Source: Chionomys nivalis
Taxonomy: Eukaryota; Chordata; Mammalia; Rodentia; Cricetidae
Reading direction: 5' to 3'
DNA length: 64,000 nt
NCBI RefSeq assembly: GCF_950005125.1
Contig: NC_080092.1
Span: 72,660,251 to 72,724,250, forward strand
The notes beneath the pieces were generated by a model. The model was not told the DNA's origin. It searched no databases and worked only from the letters and a program-made list of their open reading frames with translations. Each line of letters opens with the position of its first letter. Position 1 is the stretch's first letter. Both the position numbers and the translations under genes were made by a program. Below are positions 44,653 through 55,849 of this stretch, piece by piece.

Positions 44653-45300
44653 AAGAGTGAAGTGTATTTCCACAAATTTTAGAACTTGAATAGTTGTCAT
44701 AGTCATATATAAGATAATAGGGCATTATTTTAGTAAAATGAAAGAAATTATGCAAGTTTGAACCACCACCACTATTAAACAAGTTTTCCATGAAAGTCTG
44801 AAATTTCTTTAATATTAAGAGCCTAGAACAAAAATATAGTTTTTGTTTACAGTTTATATTTTATGAACTCATCTGCCTTCTGCTAATATATAATGGTACT
44901 TTTATGACACATTAAATTTTTTCCTTTCTTTAGAAGAAACTGAAATGTAAATGACAGCTTCATTTTCTTTAATTCCACACAGACTTATATTTCCCAAATT
45001 CCTGCTTCTCTTTCCTCTATTTAGAATACTTGGATGTTTCCCCCAATTTCCCCAAAAGCTTTCAGTCTCACTGCATCTATGTTTGTATGTATGTGTGTGA
45101 GATATCTCCTATTGCCTAGCATAAGTAATCAAGTGAAGTTTGAATTATTTATCCAGGAAGCCAGCAGATAAAACAAAGAAGAAAATGTGGAGCTGGCAGT
45201 ACGGGGATATTTAGAGATGGCAAACAGTGGCATAGATCTTGAACTCTCACACCTCCCTTCCAGTCTCTACTCACTCAGCAAAATTTAGAAATTTCTTTTT
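44653..45300. other. AT-rich DNA, nothing recognised
   Basis: No gene or confident repeat recognised. A short TG tract lies at 45083-45101. Confidence 0.4.
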
Positions 45301-45319
45301 CTCACTCTCTTGGAATGGG

Positions 45320-45373
45320 CGAGACCCAGGGTCAGTGTGAGAGGCACGAGACCCAGGGTCAGTGTGAGAGGCA
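45320..45373 (+). repeat. Perfect 27-bp tandem duplication
   Basis: Two identical 27-bp units, 45320-45346 and 45347-45373, each starting CGAGACCCAGGGTCAGTGTG. Identity suggests a recent event or a length-variable minisatellite. Confidence 0.97.
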
Positions 45374-45399
45374 GAGGGTGAAATTTGTCTACCTGCTGT

Positions 45400-48300
45400 G
45401 AGCCTTCTAACAATGAGGGTAGCAGTAAGGCTTGACTTTGCTGGACTTGGCATAAAAGCTGTAATTGGGTCACTGGAAGCTGGGTGGTGTGAAGTTTACA
45501 TAGGCAGAACTCAGTGACAAATAGCTGAACCCAAACCTCCAGAGATGCAAAAGGAGACAGTGAATCTGCAATAGAGATACATTGATAAGTTTCAAATCAA
45601 TGATTGACACTCTCTTTTCTGTCTCGTCTGCTATGCCTTGACAACATCACCATGCTTTAAAGGAATAATGTGGAACAGATCCAAGTATAGAGTCCCCAGT
45701 GTTTTCAGAGTCCCTGAGAACATAATTCCTAAGATAAATCAATCCAAACGTTTGCACAAATTTGGAAAAGCTTTCAGGAACAGTTACATTTTATTAACTC
45801 AGTCTTCATTAGGGGACTTCTCCGGAAAATCCAATTTATCTTTCAGTACTCCAACAATTTGCCTGGGCTTCTTGCACATGGCTGGTAAAGCTGTATGCTC
45901 AATAATTTTACATATACATTTGCATCCTGCCATGATAATTTTGCAAGTTACCTGACCACAAAGGCTTTGCCTCTTTATTAGTGTAGCCCCTAATTATTAA
46001 GTAAAATATTTTATAAACACAATATTTTATTTGTTTTATTTTATACAGTATTTTAGGAAACTACCTTGACATCCATTCCCATCATTACATGGAAGAACTC
46101 TGATATAGAGTGATAACTGTAACCCACCCATTGAGTATGTGACTCATCTATATTCATATAACCATAAATATATCTAGAAAGCACTGTAGTTTTTTTTTGT
46201 TTCAAGTTGAAGGCTCATTGCTTTATGACACAGAGTTTTGATGAAGTACTTTGATTTGAAATGTCACCCTACCTTCACCAATATGAGCAGATAATGCTTA
46301 CTTTAACATCCAACAATGCTACCCAACCATCCATTCATTCACTATGGTTGTCAGGCTGCGTCCTGACTATTTTAAGGAAGTCTATTCAGATGCTCTGCCT
46401 GGAAACTCGGAGAAAATGGTATTAGTCAAAATAGCTGTTTCTAGACCTGACTCTACAACAGCAGACATTTATGAGCCATGTGACCTATGTGTACCAGTGT
46501 CCTGACATAAACAGTTGGTTATATTCTTTTTCTTGCTAAATGATATGTGTGTGTGTGCATGTGCATGCATGTACACACATCCTTGTGTGCCCTTATAAAA
46601 CACACCAAGGTCAGATGAGATGTAATTTTGATAATGCTTTCATATATTCATTTTCTTACATATAATTCAATGTTATTTTTGCACTTACTAGGGAATGTCT
46701 AGGTTAGAGAGTTGAAAACCACTGGGGGAATAACTCTGCCTTAAGACACAGTATAATACAAACTTTCGATCAGGAAAGAACAAGTTCAAGAGATGTATTG
46801 GATATCTGTAGAAAGGTTCTTGAAAACGCTAAAATATGAACAGGGAAAATTGTATCTTTGTTTCAGTGTGACATAATATTTTCAAGATAATATATAATAA
46901 CAAGTATTTCAATTAAAATTAAAGTGTTTATCATGTAAAAGTTTTTTAAAATATAACATCCTATGAGTCACAGGATACTAGGAGCTGCCTAAGCATTTAC
47001 AATATCATATATTCTTTCTAACTTAGCTGAACCTGTGTCTCTCTCAAAGACAAGTTTGCCTGTGAATACCACCCCATAATATTTTACAGTCTGCTAAGGA
47101 CACTTCATCTTTATCCTCAGTTCTCCTTAAGTAGTTTGACAGAAGAGCCATTACTCCCAGTCTCTCTCTAGGAACACACTCCTAGATCCTTTTCCACTTC
47201 ATTCCTCTGTCTGAAATGTTCTTGTTACTTATAGAGTGGCCCTTAGTCACTGTCCAATGACTGACAAAAGTAGACTTAAAAAAACAAAATCATCTGTACG
47301 CCCAATACCCTCTAGCCAGGCCAGTTTCACATAATAATGGGGATGATTGCTTCATTGTCAAGGACTTGCTATCAATTAGGATGGGTTTGTTGCCAATTAT
47401 ACCAAGTACAAGATGGAGTTTAGCCCCTTCATTAGGATTAGGAAAGATCTGAGACCCAACAAATGACCAACCATAACCACCATTGTTTGCAGTCTTTTTG
47501 CCTCACTCTTGATTAGATTCACACACGACTACAAGTGTTCGGGAATAGTTCTTATTTCAGACGTCTGTGCTTGTGATGTCAAGTGCAGCATCTTCGAACA
47601 GAGCCTCTCAAGGCAGAATCTTTTAATCCCTCAACATAGCTCCACGAGTGAACTCCAGGCCCCTTATCCCCAAAGCTGCTGGCCTGCTGTTTTCTAACTG
47701 CCTGAATACATTTTAGTATTCCCCTGCACTCTTAACAACTTTTCAATTAGGGTGAAGTTTTCCACGGCATTAATCACCTTTGACAAAGTGAAGCAGAAGC
47801 AGCCAGCCTTTCTCACAACCCACGAAGCAACCCTCGTCTATGGCTGATTGTTCCAATGTATAAACAGTGTTTTCCTCTTTGATTCTGTGAGGTTTGTACC
47901 TCAAAACCAATGCTAAATTTTAACAATATGAAACTCAGCTGACCTCATTGTATCGCTCTCCAATCTCTTTGTTCTTCTCACTCTTTCCTCTGAGCAGGTA
48001 ATTAAAATATACATTTTTATATGCATATGGAATTTGGAGTAGTTTGGAGAAACCCAGCTTTCAAATGTTCTCCCATTTGGTGACATCATTATTTATAAAG
48101 TCCATTCCTTGATGATAAGATAGTTAGCATACACATTTATCTTTAACACCTTTAACAATTATGACAAGTAATATTTCGTGAATTCTTTCTTATTTAGGTT
48201 TTGAGCTAGTGTAGGATGGAGGCAGAATGAAGTCAATTCCATTTAGTCTTGTACATTCCCTTTTTTTCTTATTGCTTCAAATGACCTCATCACCTATCTG

Positions 48301-49165
48301 AATAATTTGTACATCTCCTTTTCTAGAGGTTTCCATTAGCTTTTCATCTCTCCTCTCCCCTCTTCACCCACTCATCAATATGTCCCTTTACTTGTATAAT
48401 GTAGGCTGAACGCAGATGGTCTCCCCACTCTCATCAGTATCAGGTCTCACAAAACGTGTGACATGAGTTTTTCAAGTGTCTTCCTGCAGCTGTCTTGCCT
48501 CTCTGCTCTTTATTCTCCACTGACATTCATGAATACCTAGAACTTTTTTCCAAACACTATCTTTGACTCAGCAGCAGCATCATCCATGAGGTGTGTTAGA
48601 AACCCAATGCCTCACATCTACCCTTGACCTAATGAATCAATTCACATCATTAACAAATTTCAGGACTTTTCTGTTCACAGTGATTGGGGGAAGCACCTAT
48701 CAGTAATACAAATCTGCTGCTCTTCAGATTGAATATCTTGGATGACATCTTACCTTGGACAGAATACAACAATGAGTGGAACAGATACTCTTTCCTATGG
48801 CTCATGAAGTTGTAAGTATTCTGACACTGACATATTTTTGTTCTTCTTCGGTTCCCTTAACACAGAGACCTCAGCCACAGAAATGATCATTCTGTTTTAT
48901 CACATCCTTTGAGGTCTTAGCTTTTATTGTTCCATCTGTTCAAAAGACTTCCCCTTCAACCTTACACGCCTGGCTTGTTCCTATCCTGGGGGACAGGGCA
49001 GTTCTTGTGTGAATGCTTAGGTGTATACACCTGTATAGGCAGATATGTGTGTTTGGGTGTGCATGCACTCAGGGAGTTTAGAGATCACTCTCAGGCATTT
49101 TCCTCAATGATTTTACACTTTTGTTGTTCTTTTTTATTCCCCTCACTCTTGCCTGGAAATTTCTG
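45400..49165. other. Long single-copy-like stretch, no gene recognised
   Basis: The longest stretch without repeats that I can identify. It holds an unrecognised 105-codon plus-strand frame (45638-45955), a TG-rich tract near 46546-46575, and moderately CpG-containing DNA near 47510-47830. No splice-bounded exon with family resemblance is visible. It might hold conserved non-coding elements. Confidence 0.4.
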
Positions 49166-49169
49166 ACTC

Positions 49170-49229
49170 AATTAAGTTGTCTGGCTAGTGAGCCCCGGGG
49201 ATCAGCCTGTCTCTGTAGTACCCAGCAAT
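49170..49229 (-). mobile_element. B4-type SINE, antisense, left part
   Basis: CTGGCTAGTGAGCCCCGGGG, ATCAGCCTGTCTCTGTAGTA and CCCAGCAATG match the centre of antisense B4. It is interrupted by an LTR and resumes near 49763. Confidence 0.6.
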
Positions 49230-49742
49230 GATAAGGTTAATAGGAACGGACCACACAAAGGAAGTTCTTAATGTTCCAACCATTATCACCTGCCAGTGTA
49301 AGAGCTAGCCATGAGAAATTTAATAGAGGCCTGAGTCTCAATAGTTTACCCTGAGGCAATACCTGTGTTGCAGGAAGGACCACAGACTGAGATTACCCAG
49401 GCACTACCCAGGATCAGACCATCCAAAGGAAATTCCTAACATTCCAACCATTGTAGATAGGTTGTATATAGAACCCTGCCTATATGTATTCACCCGGAAA
49501 CCCAGAGACCATTGTAAGACAATCAGGGGTCCTGAAACATAGAAATCCCTCACCCCACTTTTACTACTATAAAAACCCAACTCTAACTGAGCTCAGGGCT
49601 CTCTGATCATTCCAGTATGCTGGACACATGGAGAGTCCGAGTTTGCAAACTTGTGTAGAATAAAGATCTGATCTTTGCTTTTACATGTAGGACTTGGTCT
49701 CCTTGTTGGTTTGGGGGCACTTCGCAAATATGGGCATAACAT
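49230..49742 (+). mobile_element. LTR, gammaretrovirus-like layout, about 510 bp
   Basis: A duplicated upstream block (49249-49285 and 49415-49451, both around AAAGGAA and TTCCAACCATT), a TATA-like CTATAAAAACCC at about 49567-49578, a polyadenylation signal GAATAAAGATCTG at 49659-49671 and an end GGGCATAACA at 49733-49742 give the U3-R-U5 layout of an ERV1-type LTR. The start is uncertain and no target duplication is found. No internal sequence adjoins it, so it is probably a solo LTR. Confidence 0.7.
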
Positions 49743-49762
49743 CTCTATTTTTCCATTGTTAG

Positions 49763-49832
49763 AATTTCACCACACCCAGATTTTACTTGGTGCTGAGGCT
49801 GAAACTTAGTTCTTCAGGTTGTGTACTGACTA
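49763..49832 (-). mobile_element. B4-type SINE, antisense, right part
   Basis: TTTCACCACACCCAGATTTT, ACTTGGTGCTGAGGCTGAAA and CTTAGTTCTTCAGG continue the antisense B4 order from the fragment at 49170-49229. Confidence 0.55.
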
Positions 49833-50670
49833 AAATGTCTCCCCAGGTCATCTTTAATTTTTATGTTATCTTATGTATCATTTGGTCAATGACAATGCCC
49901 TTTAATCACTGATAAGAGAGTAGTCACATGATCCATCTGTTTTAAGTGCTTAGCTTTAATTCTCTGCTTGGCAGTTTATTGTCATCTGACATGTTCTCTG
50001 CCTGTTTATTATACATTCCTCAGTTCTACAGGGTTCTTGTTAGTCTTTTTGTTGCTGTTGCTGTTCTTGTGTTTATCGACAGCACTAAAAATATGTGATC
50101 TTCACAACTAGTAGGTGTACAAACAATGAATATTAAACAAAAATGGCAAAGGAAGAAAGGGATAAGAAATAGGGTATGCTGAGAATATTTGAGTAGGGAG
50201 CCCAAGAAATGGTTCTTAAGACTTTTGAGAAGGGATGAAGCTGAAATATCTAGCCACCTTAAGTTCAGAGTTTGAGAGCATGGAAGGACTTCATTGCTTT
50301 GAGAGCAGTTTCTTAAATAGTATAAACATGCTGGTTGTAGACTTTTTTTTTTCTACGCTGTTTCTAACAAAAGAAATTCTGACTTTTTACTTTTCTTTTA
50401 AGAAAAAATTCTTTTCATAGTTTAGCAGAATTTAATGTGACCCATACTAGGGCAAGTGGGTCTTTGAAGCAGTACTCATGCAGAGCAAAATATATTCCAG
50501 CTAATAGCCTTTGATATGCCCTCTCTTGTGTAAACCAAAGTTTCCAGAAAAGCTCGACTTTATACTGAACTTTCCGTAAAACGGGTTAATTAAAATTTCA
50601 ATGATTGTGGAAAGTTCAGGATACAGTAAGTCCAGAGCCTAGTTATATCATCCATATATTTATCCTCTTA
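49833..50670. other. AT-rich DNA, nothing recognised
   Basis: No gene or confident repeat recognised. Confidence 0.4.
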
Positions 50671-50671
50671 A

Positions 50672-51108
50672 TGTTATAGGGTACCCACCAAAGAAGACCA
50701 CTCAGACATATTCCATAGCCAGGTGAAAGTCATGATTACAGCCAGTTGGAACTCATTCAGGTATTTGGGACTCAAGTGCAGCACCAAGCATTAAGTAAGG
50801 GGATTTAAAGGCAAAAATCGCATCCTGATAACTCCATAGGCAGCTGTTGGGGCAGAGGACATATGCAAGCAGGGAGTGTAACATAAGATAAATAAACAGT
50901 TAGTTGGAGGGAAGGGTCTGCATAGGCAGACTGTATAGCAGAAGATAAGTTAACTGAGGCATCTTGATCTCAGTTTTCTAGAATACATAGTTGGGTAATA
51001 TTTTTTCTTGGTACTTCTCGTGAAGGAGATCAGATTCTACTTAAACTTGAAATGGTCTCAGCAAGAATGCAAGATGCAAGAACCTCTTCACCGTCATTTT
51101 CTGTTACA
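50672..51108 (-). mobile_element. LTR, family C, 437 bp, antisense
   Basis: Plus-strand start TGTTATAGGGTACCCACCAA and end TTCTGTTACA; on the minus strand it begins TGTAACAGAAAATGACGG. Blocks around GACTCAAGTGCAGCACCAAG and AAATGGTCTCAGCAAGAATG align with the copies at 36501 and 54880. Flanking CTCTTA and CTATTA may be a decayed 6-bp target duplication, but this is not exact. Confidence 0.75.
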
Positions 51109-51369
51109 CTATTAACCATTTATTTACCCTCTTCTGTATGTGACCCGATATCTTTGTGATTATTAGCTAAATCCTTTGGAATGTACAACAGATCACTAGT
51201 TTCCACCACCCAAAAGGCTAAATATATGGTCAGATAGTGTCTGAGGTCTATAGCACAAATTGATATCTCCATCAATGTACTTAAAAGGTGACTTGATTTA
51301 TGACTTTCTGTGTTTCATTAGTATAAAAACTTCATAAAACTGTTACCACATTGAAACCTAAAATTTGAA

Positions 51370-51517
51370 GCCGGGCGGTGGTGGCACACGCCTTTAATCC
51401 CAGCACTCAGGAGGCAGAGGCAGGCGGATCTCTGGGAGTTCGAGGCCAGCCTGGTCTACAAGAGCTAGTTCCAGGACAGGCTCCAAAACCACAGAGAAAC
51501 CCTGTCTCGAAAAACCG

Positions 51518-51546
<29 letters not shown>
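51370..51546 (+). mobile_element. B1 SINE with 17-bp target duplication
   Basis: Full-length B1 from CCGGGCGGTGGTGGCACACG to a long poly(A) tail (51521-51546). Flanked by GAAACCTAAAATTTGAA at 51353-51369 and 51547-51563. CpG sites are largely preserved and the tail is long, so this is one of the youngest insertions in the window. Frames on both strands are translations of B1 and its tail. Confidence 0.98.
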
Positions 51547-51548
<2 letters not shown>

Positions 51549-51639
51549 AACCTAAAATTTGAAATAACCTGTATCTGCAATCCAGGGCCATAATCACTCA
51601 CACTTGGCTCCAGCATAAACTTTTATGGGTTTTTATGTC

Positions 51640-51692
51640 TTGTTTGTTTTTTTAGGTTTTTGTTTCTTTTGTGTTTTTGTTTGTTTGTTTAT
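51640..51692 (+). repeat. T/G-rich low-complexity tract
   Basis: TTTGTTT and TTTTTG units, imperfect. No element attached. Confidence 0.8.
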
Positions 51693-52114
51693 GGGAGAAT
51701 TGTGTTTCTGCATCTGCATTTGCCTTAGCCCTGTAAGTGTTCACATGGCATCAACTGACTTATCTGTAAGGGTCAGAAAAGTGACATAAAGGTTAAGAGT
51801 CTCTAATAGTTACCATAGAGACAACATAAGGTTAGCTCTGCCATTAATTACTCCCACTTCTCATTCCCTAGTTTTGACCCCAAACTGGGATAATGATATG
51901 CATTTCCACACTCTATGTTTTACGTTTCTAGGATAGCACGTCATTTTACTTTTGTGAGGACGGAGCCTTTACTTGACTCTCTCATTTGACTTTTAGATTA
52001 AAAAATGACCACAAAGCAACATGAGCAAATATGTGTTGTATGAATGACATAAGGGAGAGAACACTTTGGGTTCACTTTCTTATTTAGCTTCTCTAGGATC
52101 ACAAATTATATGCT

Positions 52115-52355
52115 CAATGTCCTTTATTTATGGCTAGAAACCGATTATGAGTGAGTACATCCCATGTTCCTCTTTTTGGGTCTGGGATACCTCACTCAGG
52201 ATAGTGTTTTCTATTTCCATCCATTTGCACGCAAAATTCGAGAAGTCATTGTTTTTTACCGCTGAGTAGTACTCTAATATGTATATATTCCACACTTTCT
52301 TCATCCATTCCTCCATTGAAGGGCATCTAGGTTGTTTCCAGGTTTTGGCTACTTC
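52115..52355 (-). mobile_element. L1 ORF2 C-terminal fragment, antisense
   Basis: The minus strand encodes YYSAVKNNDF, CKWMEIENTILSEVSQ and TQKEEH, which is the C-terminal segment of rodent L1 ORF2. The 60-codon frame is intact but isolated; both the 3' UTR and upstream ORF2 are missing, so this is an internal fragment. Confidence 0.9.
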
Positions 52356-52359
52356 ATTT

Positions 52360-53430
52360 CTATGAGGGACTTGAAGGGCCAGGAAATCGAAGTTGCAGAG
52401 AAGGGCTAGCTATTCATTTAAATCAGAGAAAACTGACATGACAAAGAAACTATTTCATGAATGGTACATTTATGGAAACCCATTTTTGTATTTTCAGATG
52501 AAGAAATCTTAGGAACCCAGTTCACCCTTCATATTTATGGGAACTATTTGGTCTCAGCATACATATATTCTGTGACTTCTGTCCCACCCTATTTCTTAAC
52601 ATCAGCTGAGAAGCATGTGAACAGAATAAAGGTAGGTTTGCTGTTGACTGCCATTCCCTGAAGCATTTATAGAAATTGCAAGGGTAGAGGACCAAAGAAA
52701 GTTGGCTGACTAAATGGGAAGAAAAGAAATCAGTGTTTTATCTAAGGAAACAATGTTCAAATAATCCAAGATCTGGTGAACAGATACTGTGGTAACTCTT
52801 CGGAAGTGTCCCTAGAGAGTGGCATCACACCACTTGAGATGCTGTTAGGATCCACTGCCAGGAACAAATGAGTAATCATTTAAATAGATCCTTAATTGGG
52901 GGGTGTGCAGCATGGTCAAAGGGGAGAGATTAAACCACTTATTAACAATTAGTTTTCTGAAAGGTACTAGGGGATTCTTAGGCTTCTATCAAGGAATAGA
53001 AAGTAAGAATTTGCATACCCATTCTAATGTTGATTACAAACACAAAAGATGATTGTCTCTTCTTGGCAGCTTTCGGCATAACCCAGTGTGAAGGTAATAG
53101 AGTTTGAAATAGGCCAAGTGAAAACAAAACAAGCAAACAAAGGCATGCATCTAATCACTAGCTCTGCAGTATTTACCGCTTTGTGTATATGTGGGGATTG
53201 GGGCTAAAGAAAGATGCAGTGTATGCTAGCCAAAGAAAGTGAGAAAATGTTTGCTAAGCATAAGATACCAAATGAGCATGAATATTCTTTGTTAAAATCA
53301 ATTCCAGTAAAGTTTTTAAGATAGCAAATAAATTATTGGATATATAAATAACATAACAAAATCATACTGATTATTAGTAATATTAAAATAGAATTGTATA
53401 TCTTATTTTAATCTTGGTTGATGTCTTGAT
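52360..53430. other. Single-copy-like DNA, nothing recognised
   Basis: No gene or confident repeat recognised. Confidence 0.4.
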
Positions 53431-53439
53431 TGGATCTGG

Positions 53440-53905
53440 ATTCAAATACAAGATATGCTTCTGTGAGGACATTTCCAGGAAATATTACCTGAGGGTAGAG
53501 TAGCCAGTACCTTCCCAGGGATAGCCTGGATGTCAGAGATCTGAAGAAAGAGCAAAGCTGCTTGCCTGTCTTTGCTTCTTGCTGGTTAGGTTGTTCTTGT
53601 TGTTGCAGCTGCTGCTGTCATCCTTCAGTGACAAGCCAACATCTTAGGACTTGCAGCTCTGAAGACCAGCAGCCCTCCAAAAATTTCCAAGTCTTTCCTG
53701 GGACTGCTGGGACAGTCAGCCTCAATAGACTGAGCAACTACCAGGTCTCAGGATTTCCAGTGTATACATGACCATTGTTGGGATACCCAGTCTCTGTTGT
53801 GAGCCAATGTAATACACCCCGTTTACCCATCCCTATTGGCAGTGTTACTCTATAAAACCCTAATACACTGCATAAATTTTTATTACCTTCTTAGGGAGCA
53901 AAAGA
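53440..53905 (+). repeat. Mammal-wide LTR-like repeat
   Basis: CTTAGGACTTGCAGCTCTGA, TGTTGTGAGCCAATGTAATA and CTATTGGCAGTGTTACTCTA follow the same mammal-wide repeat layout as at 33690-34225. The 69-codon frame over GTTGTTGCAGCTGCTGCTG is low-complexity, not a gene. Confidence 0.45.
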
Positions 53906-53929
53906 TTGTTTAACTTAAAGTTGTGATAC

Positions 53930-54090
53930 TCCACTATATCAGTTAATTTCCTGTAACTATGATAAGATGCTATGACTAAACACAAATTATAGAAGGAAAT
54001 GTAATTTGGCTAATAGTTGTTGTACCAAGTCCCTCATGGTAGGGAGGCATGGTGGTAAGAGACTAGGAATTAGACAGAAGTCCTTGGTAG
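53930..54090 (-). repeat. Rodent LTR-like repeat, antisense, left part
   Basis: TTTCCTGTAACTATGATAAG followed by CCCTCATGGTAGGGAGGCAT is the antisense start of the rodent repeat also seen at 32945 and 34230. It breaks off at about 54090 and appears to resume at about 54610. Confidence 0.5.
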
Positions 54091-54605
54091 TCAGGCAGAC
54101 AGGATGAGGGACCACAGCCAAGAAGGCTGGCTTCTTTCTCATCCTTCTCATCTGAGCTCTTTGTTGCTTAAAACAATGGCCTTATGGGGTTTTTCTCCAG
54201 CCCATAGGCTTCTGCTGATGAACTGGCTCAATAAATTCAAAGCAGGATCAGAATGCTTATACAATAACTGTGGGCCAATCAGCCATCCATCCCATCTTTC
54301 TTCAAAATGACAAACTGGCCAACCCTGAGTTAAGGGAGGAAACTCTTCAGAGTCCCAGCCCTGCAGAAGAGAAAGGAATTTCAGCTCCCCAAATCCAGCC
54401 TATGCTTTGCAGAGTGTCTTTTTCTCTGTGTCTGTTATATGTATGGGTTTCCTCACCTCCCCACCCCCAATAAAATGAATACCTTCCTTCATCTGCTGAT
54501 TCTGTTTGCAGTGCTAGAAATTTCTCCACTCCTCCCTGTTGCACTTGAGATTTTCCATGCTTTTTAAATTCTTTATCTGGCAGAGAAAATGAATCCAATC
54601 AAGAT
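54091..54605 (+). mobile_element. Possible LTR inserted into the repeat (tentative)
   Basis: It could start TGAGGGACCACAGCCAAGAA near 54096 and end ATCCCTAAACA near 54614, with CCCAATAAAATGAATACC (polyadenylation-like) at 54466-54483. The family is not recognised and no target duplication is seen. The interruption of the surrounding repeat is the main evidence. Confidence 0.35.
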
Positions 54606-54609
54606 CCCT

Positions 54610-54663
54610 AAACAGTAACAGTGGCATGAAGCTGAGAGATCACAGGTTTACCTACATGGAAGA

Positions 54664-54711
<48 letters not shown>

Positions 54712-54850
54712 ACAGGAAGTGAAGTGAGGCTATGAACTCTCAATGCCAATCTCTAATGACACTTTCCTCCTCCTGCAAGACTGCACCACAGCCCCCAACA
54801 GTACTGTTATAAGGCACTCACCAGGAGTGACTAATCAACTTATAGTCAAT
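54610..54850 (-). repeat. Rodent LTR-like repeat, antisense, right part, with (GA)n
   Basis: AAGCTGAGAGATCACAGGTT, the GA tract at 54664-54709, ACACAGGAAGTGAAGTGAGG and CTCCTGCAAGACTGCACCAC follow the antisense repeat beyond the break at 54090. The GA tract is about 23 units. Confidence 0.55.
54664..54709 (+). repeat. (GA)n microsatellite
   Basis: About 23 uninterrupted AG units within the LTR-like repeat. Confidence 0.96.
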
Positions 54851-54879
54851 TAAAAAAAATATTTAAGCTGGTTTGGACT

Positions 54880-54959
54880 ACATTTATGTTTTCAAGACCT
54901 AAGTGTAGTCCCGAGCCTTTAGAGAAAAGGGCTCTTAAGGGCAAAACCACACCCTGGTG
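54880..54959 (-). mobile_element. LTR family C fragment, left of the nested LTR
   Basis: AGACCTAAGTGTAGTCCCGA and GGGCTCTTAAGGGCAAAACC align with the family C copy at 50772-50830. The copy is cut at 54959 by a family A LTR and resumes at 55350. Confidence 0.6.
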
Positions 54960-55349
54960 TGATGTGGGAGTGATTTCTTTCTAATCTGTTACTTTCATTG
55001 GTTAATTAATAAAGAAACTGCCTAGGCCCATTTGATAGGCCAACCCTTAGGTGGGTGGAGTAAATAGAACAGAATACTGGGAGAAAAAAACCGAGTCAGG
55101 CAGTCGCCATGATTCTCCGACCCTAGACGGATGTAGGCTAGAATCCTTCCTGGTAAGACACCATCTCGTGGTGCTACACAAAATATTAGAAATGGGTTAA
55201 TCAAGATGTAAAAATTAGCCAATAAGAGGCTAAAAATAATGGGCTAGACAGTGTTTAAAAAAATACAAAATATGTGTTGTTATTTCAAGTAGAGCTAGCC
55301 GTGTGGGAGCTGGGTGGCGGGAAGCAGCCCCACCGCTCTTATTTCAACA
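54960..55349 (+). mobile_element. Solo LTR, family A, 390 bp, with 6-bp TSD, nested
   Basis: It starts TGATGTGGGAGTG and ends TTATTTCAACA, flanked by exact CTGGTG at 54954-54959 and 55350-55355. It contains TTTCATTGGTTAATTAATAA near the 5' end and AAATTAGCCAATAAGAGGCT in the middle, as in the other family A copies. It lies inside a family C LTR, so it is younger than that copy. Confidence 0.92.
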
Positions 55350-55500
55350 CTGGTGTCTTCCTCAGCAAGGGCATGGGGGTGATGGTGGGAAGTTTGTACA
55401 AGGGGTCACCAGGACTGGGATAAACTGAAGGTCATTGACTCCAAAGAAATGACCTTCAGTATTATCCCACTCCTGAAGACCCCTTCTACTATGCTGGCAT
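55350..55500 (-). mobile_element. LTR family C fragment, right of the nested LTR (tentative)
   Basis: Continues the interrupted family C copy after the CTGGTG duplication. The match to other copies fades after about 55400. A hairpin-forming inverted repeat lies at 55417-55468. Confidence 0.4.
55417..55468. repeat. Near-perfect inverted repeat, 20-bp arms, 11-base loop
   Basis: GGGATAAACTGAAGGTCATT (55417-55436) pairs with AATGACCTTCAGTATTATCC (55448-55467) except for a single bulge or mismatch in the AAA/TAT region. The transcript would fold into a compact hairpin. Confidence 0.9.
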
Positions 55501-55600
55501 TCTGCCCCCTCTCTCTCTCTCAAGTTCCCTATAACAAATTACCGTTTTTCTAAAATTCATACTCCATGGCCCAGAAATTTAATTATTTGAATCTGAAAGA

Positions 55601-55637
55601 CAACCCCCACCCCCACCCCACCCCACCCCCCAAAAAA
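55601..55637 (+). repeat. C-rich low-complexity tract
   Basis: CCCCA/CCCCCA repeats followed by an A run. A potential structure-forming tract on the G-rich complementary strand. Confidence 0.9.
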
Positions 55638-55849
55638 ACCTAGCTAGAGGTGGCTTTGGTGGCTGTTGAATTTTCAGGTCCTAGATCCATTACTCTCACA
55701 GACACCAGAATATTCCAGTCTCATTTTTATAAGTCATTTATCCAGCACACAGATTAGAAACCCATAGATACTTGGCGAGAATAGGAGAAATATTGTCTCA
55801 GGACCCCCAAGACCGCTCTCAGCACAAAGATGATTAATTTGACCTAGAG

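Noticed and set aside
51378..51616. Three open frames on both strands
   Set aside because: All are translations of the young B1 SINE and its poly(A) tail.
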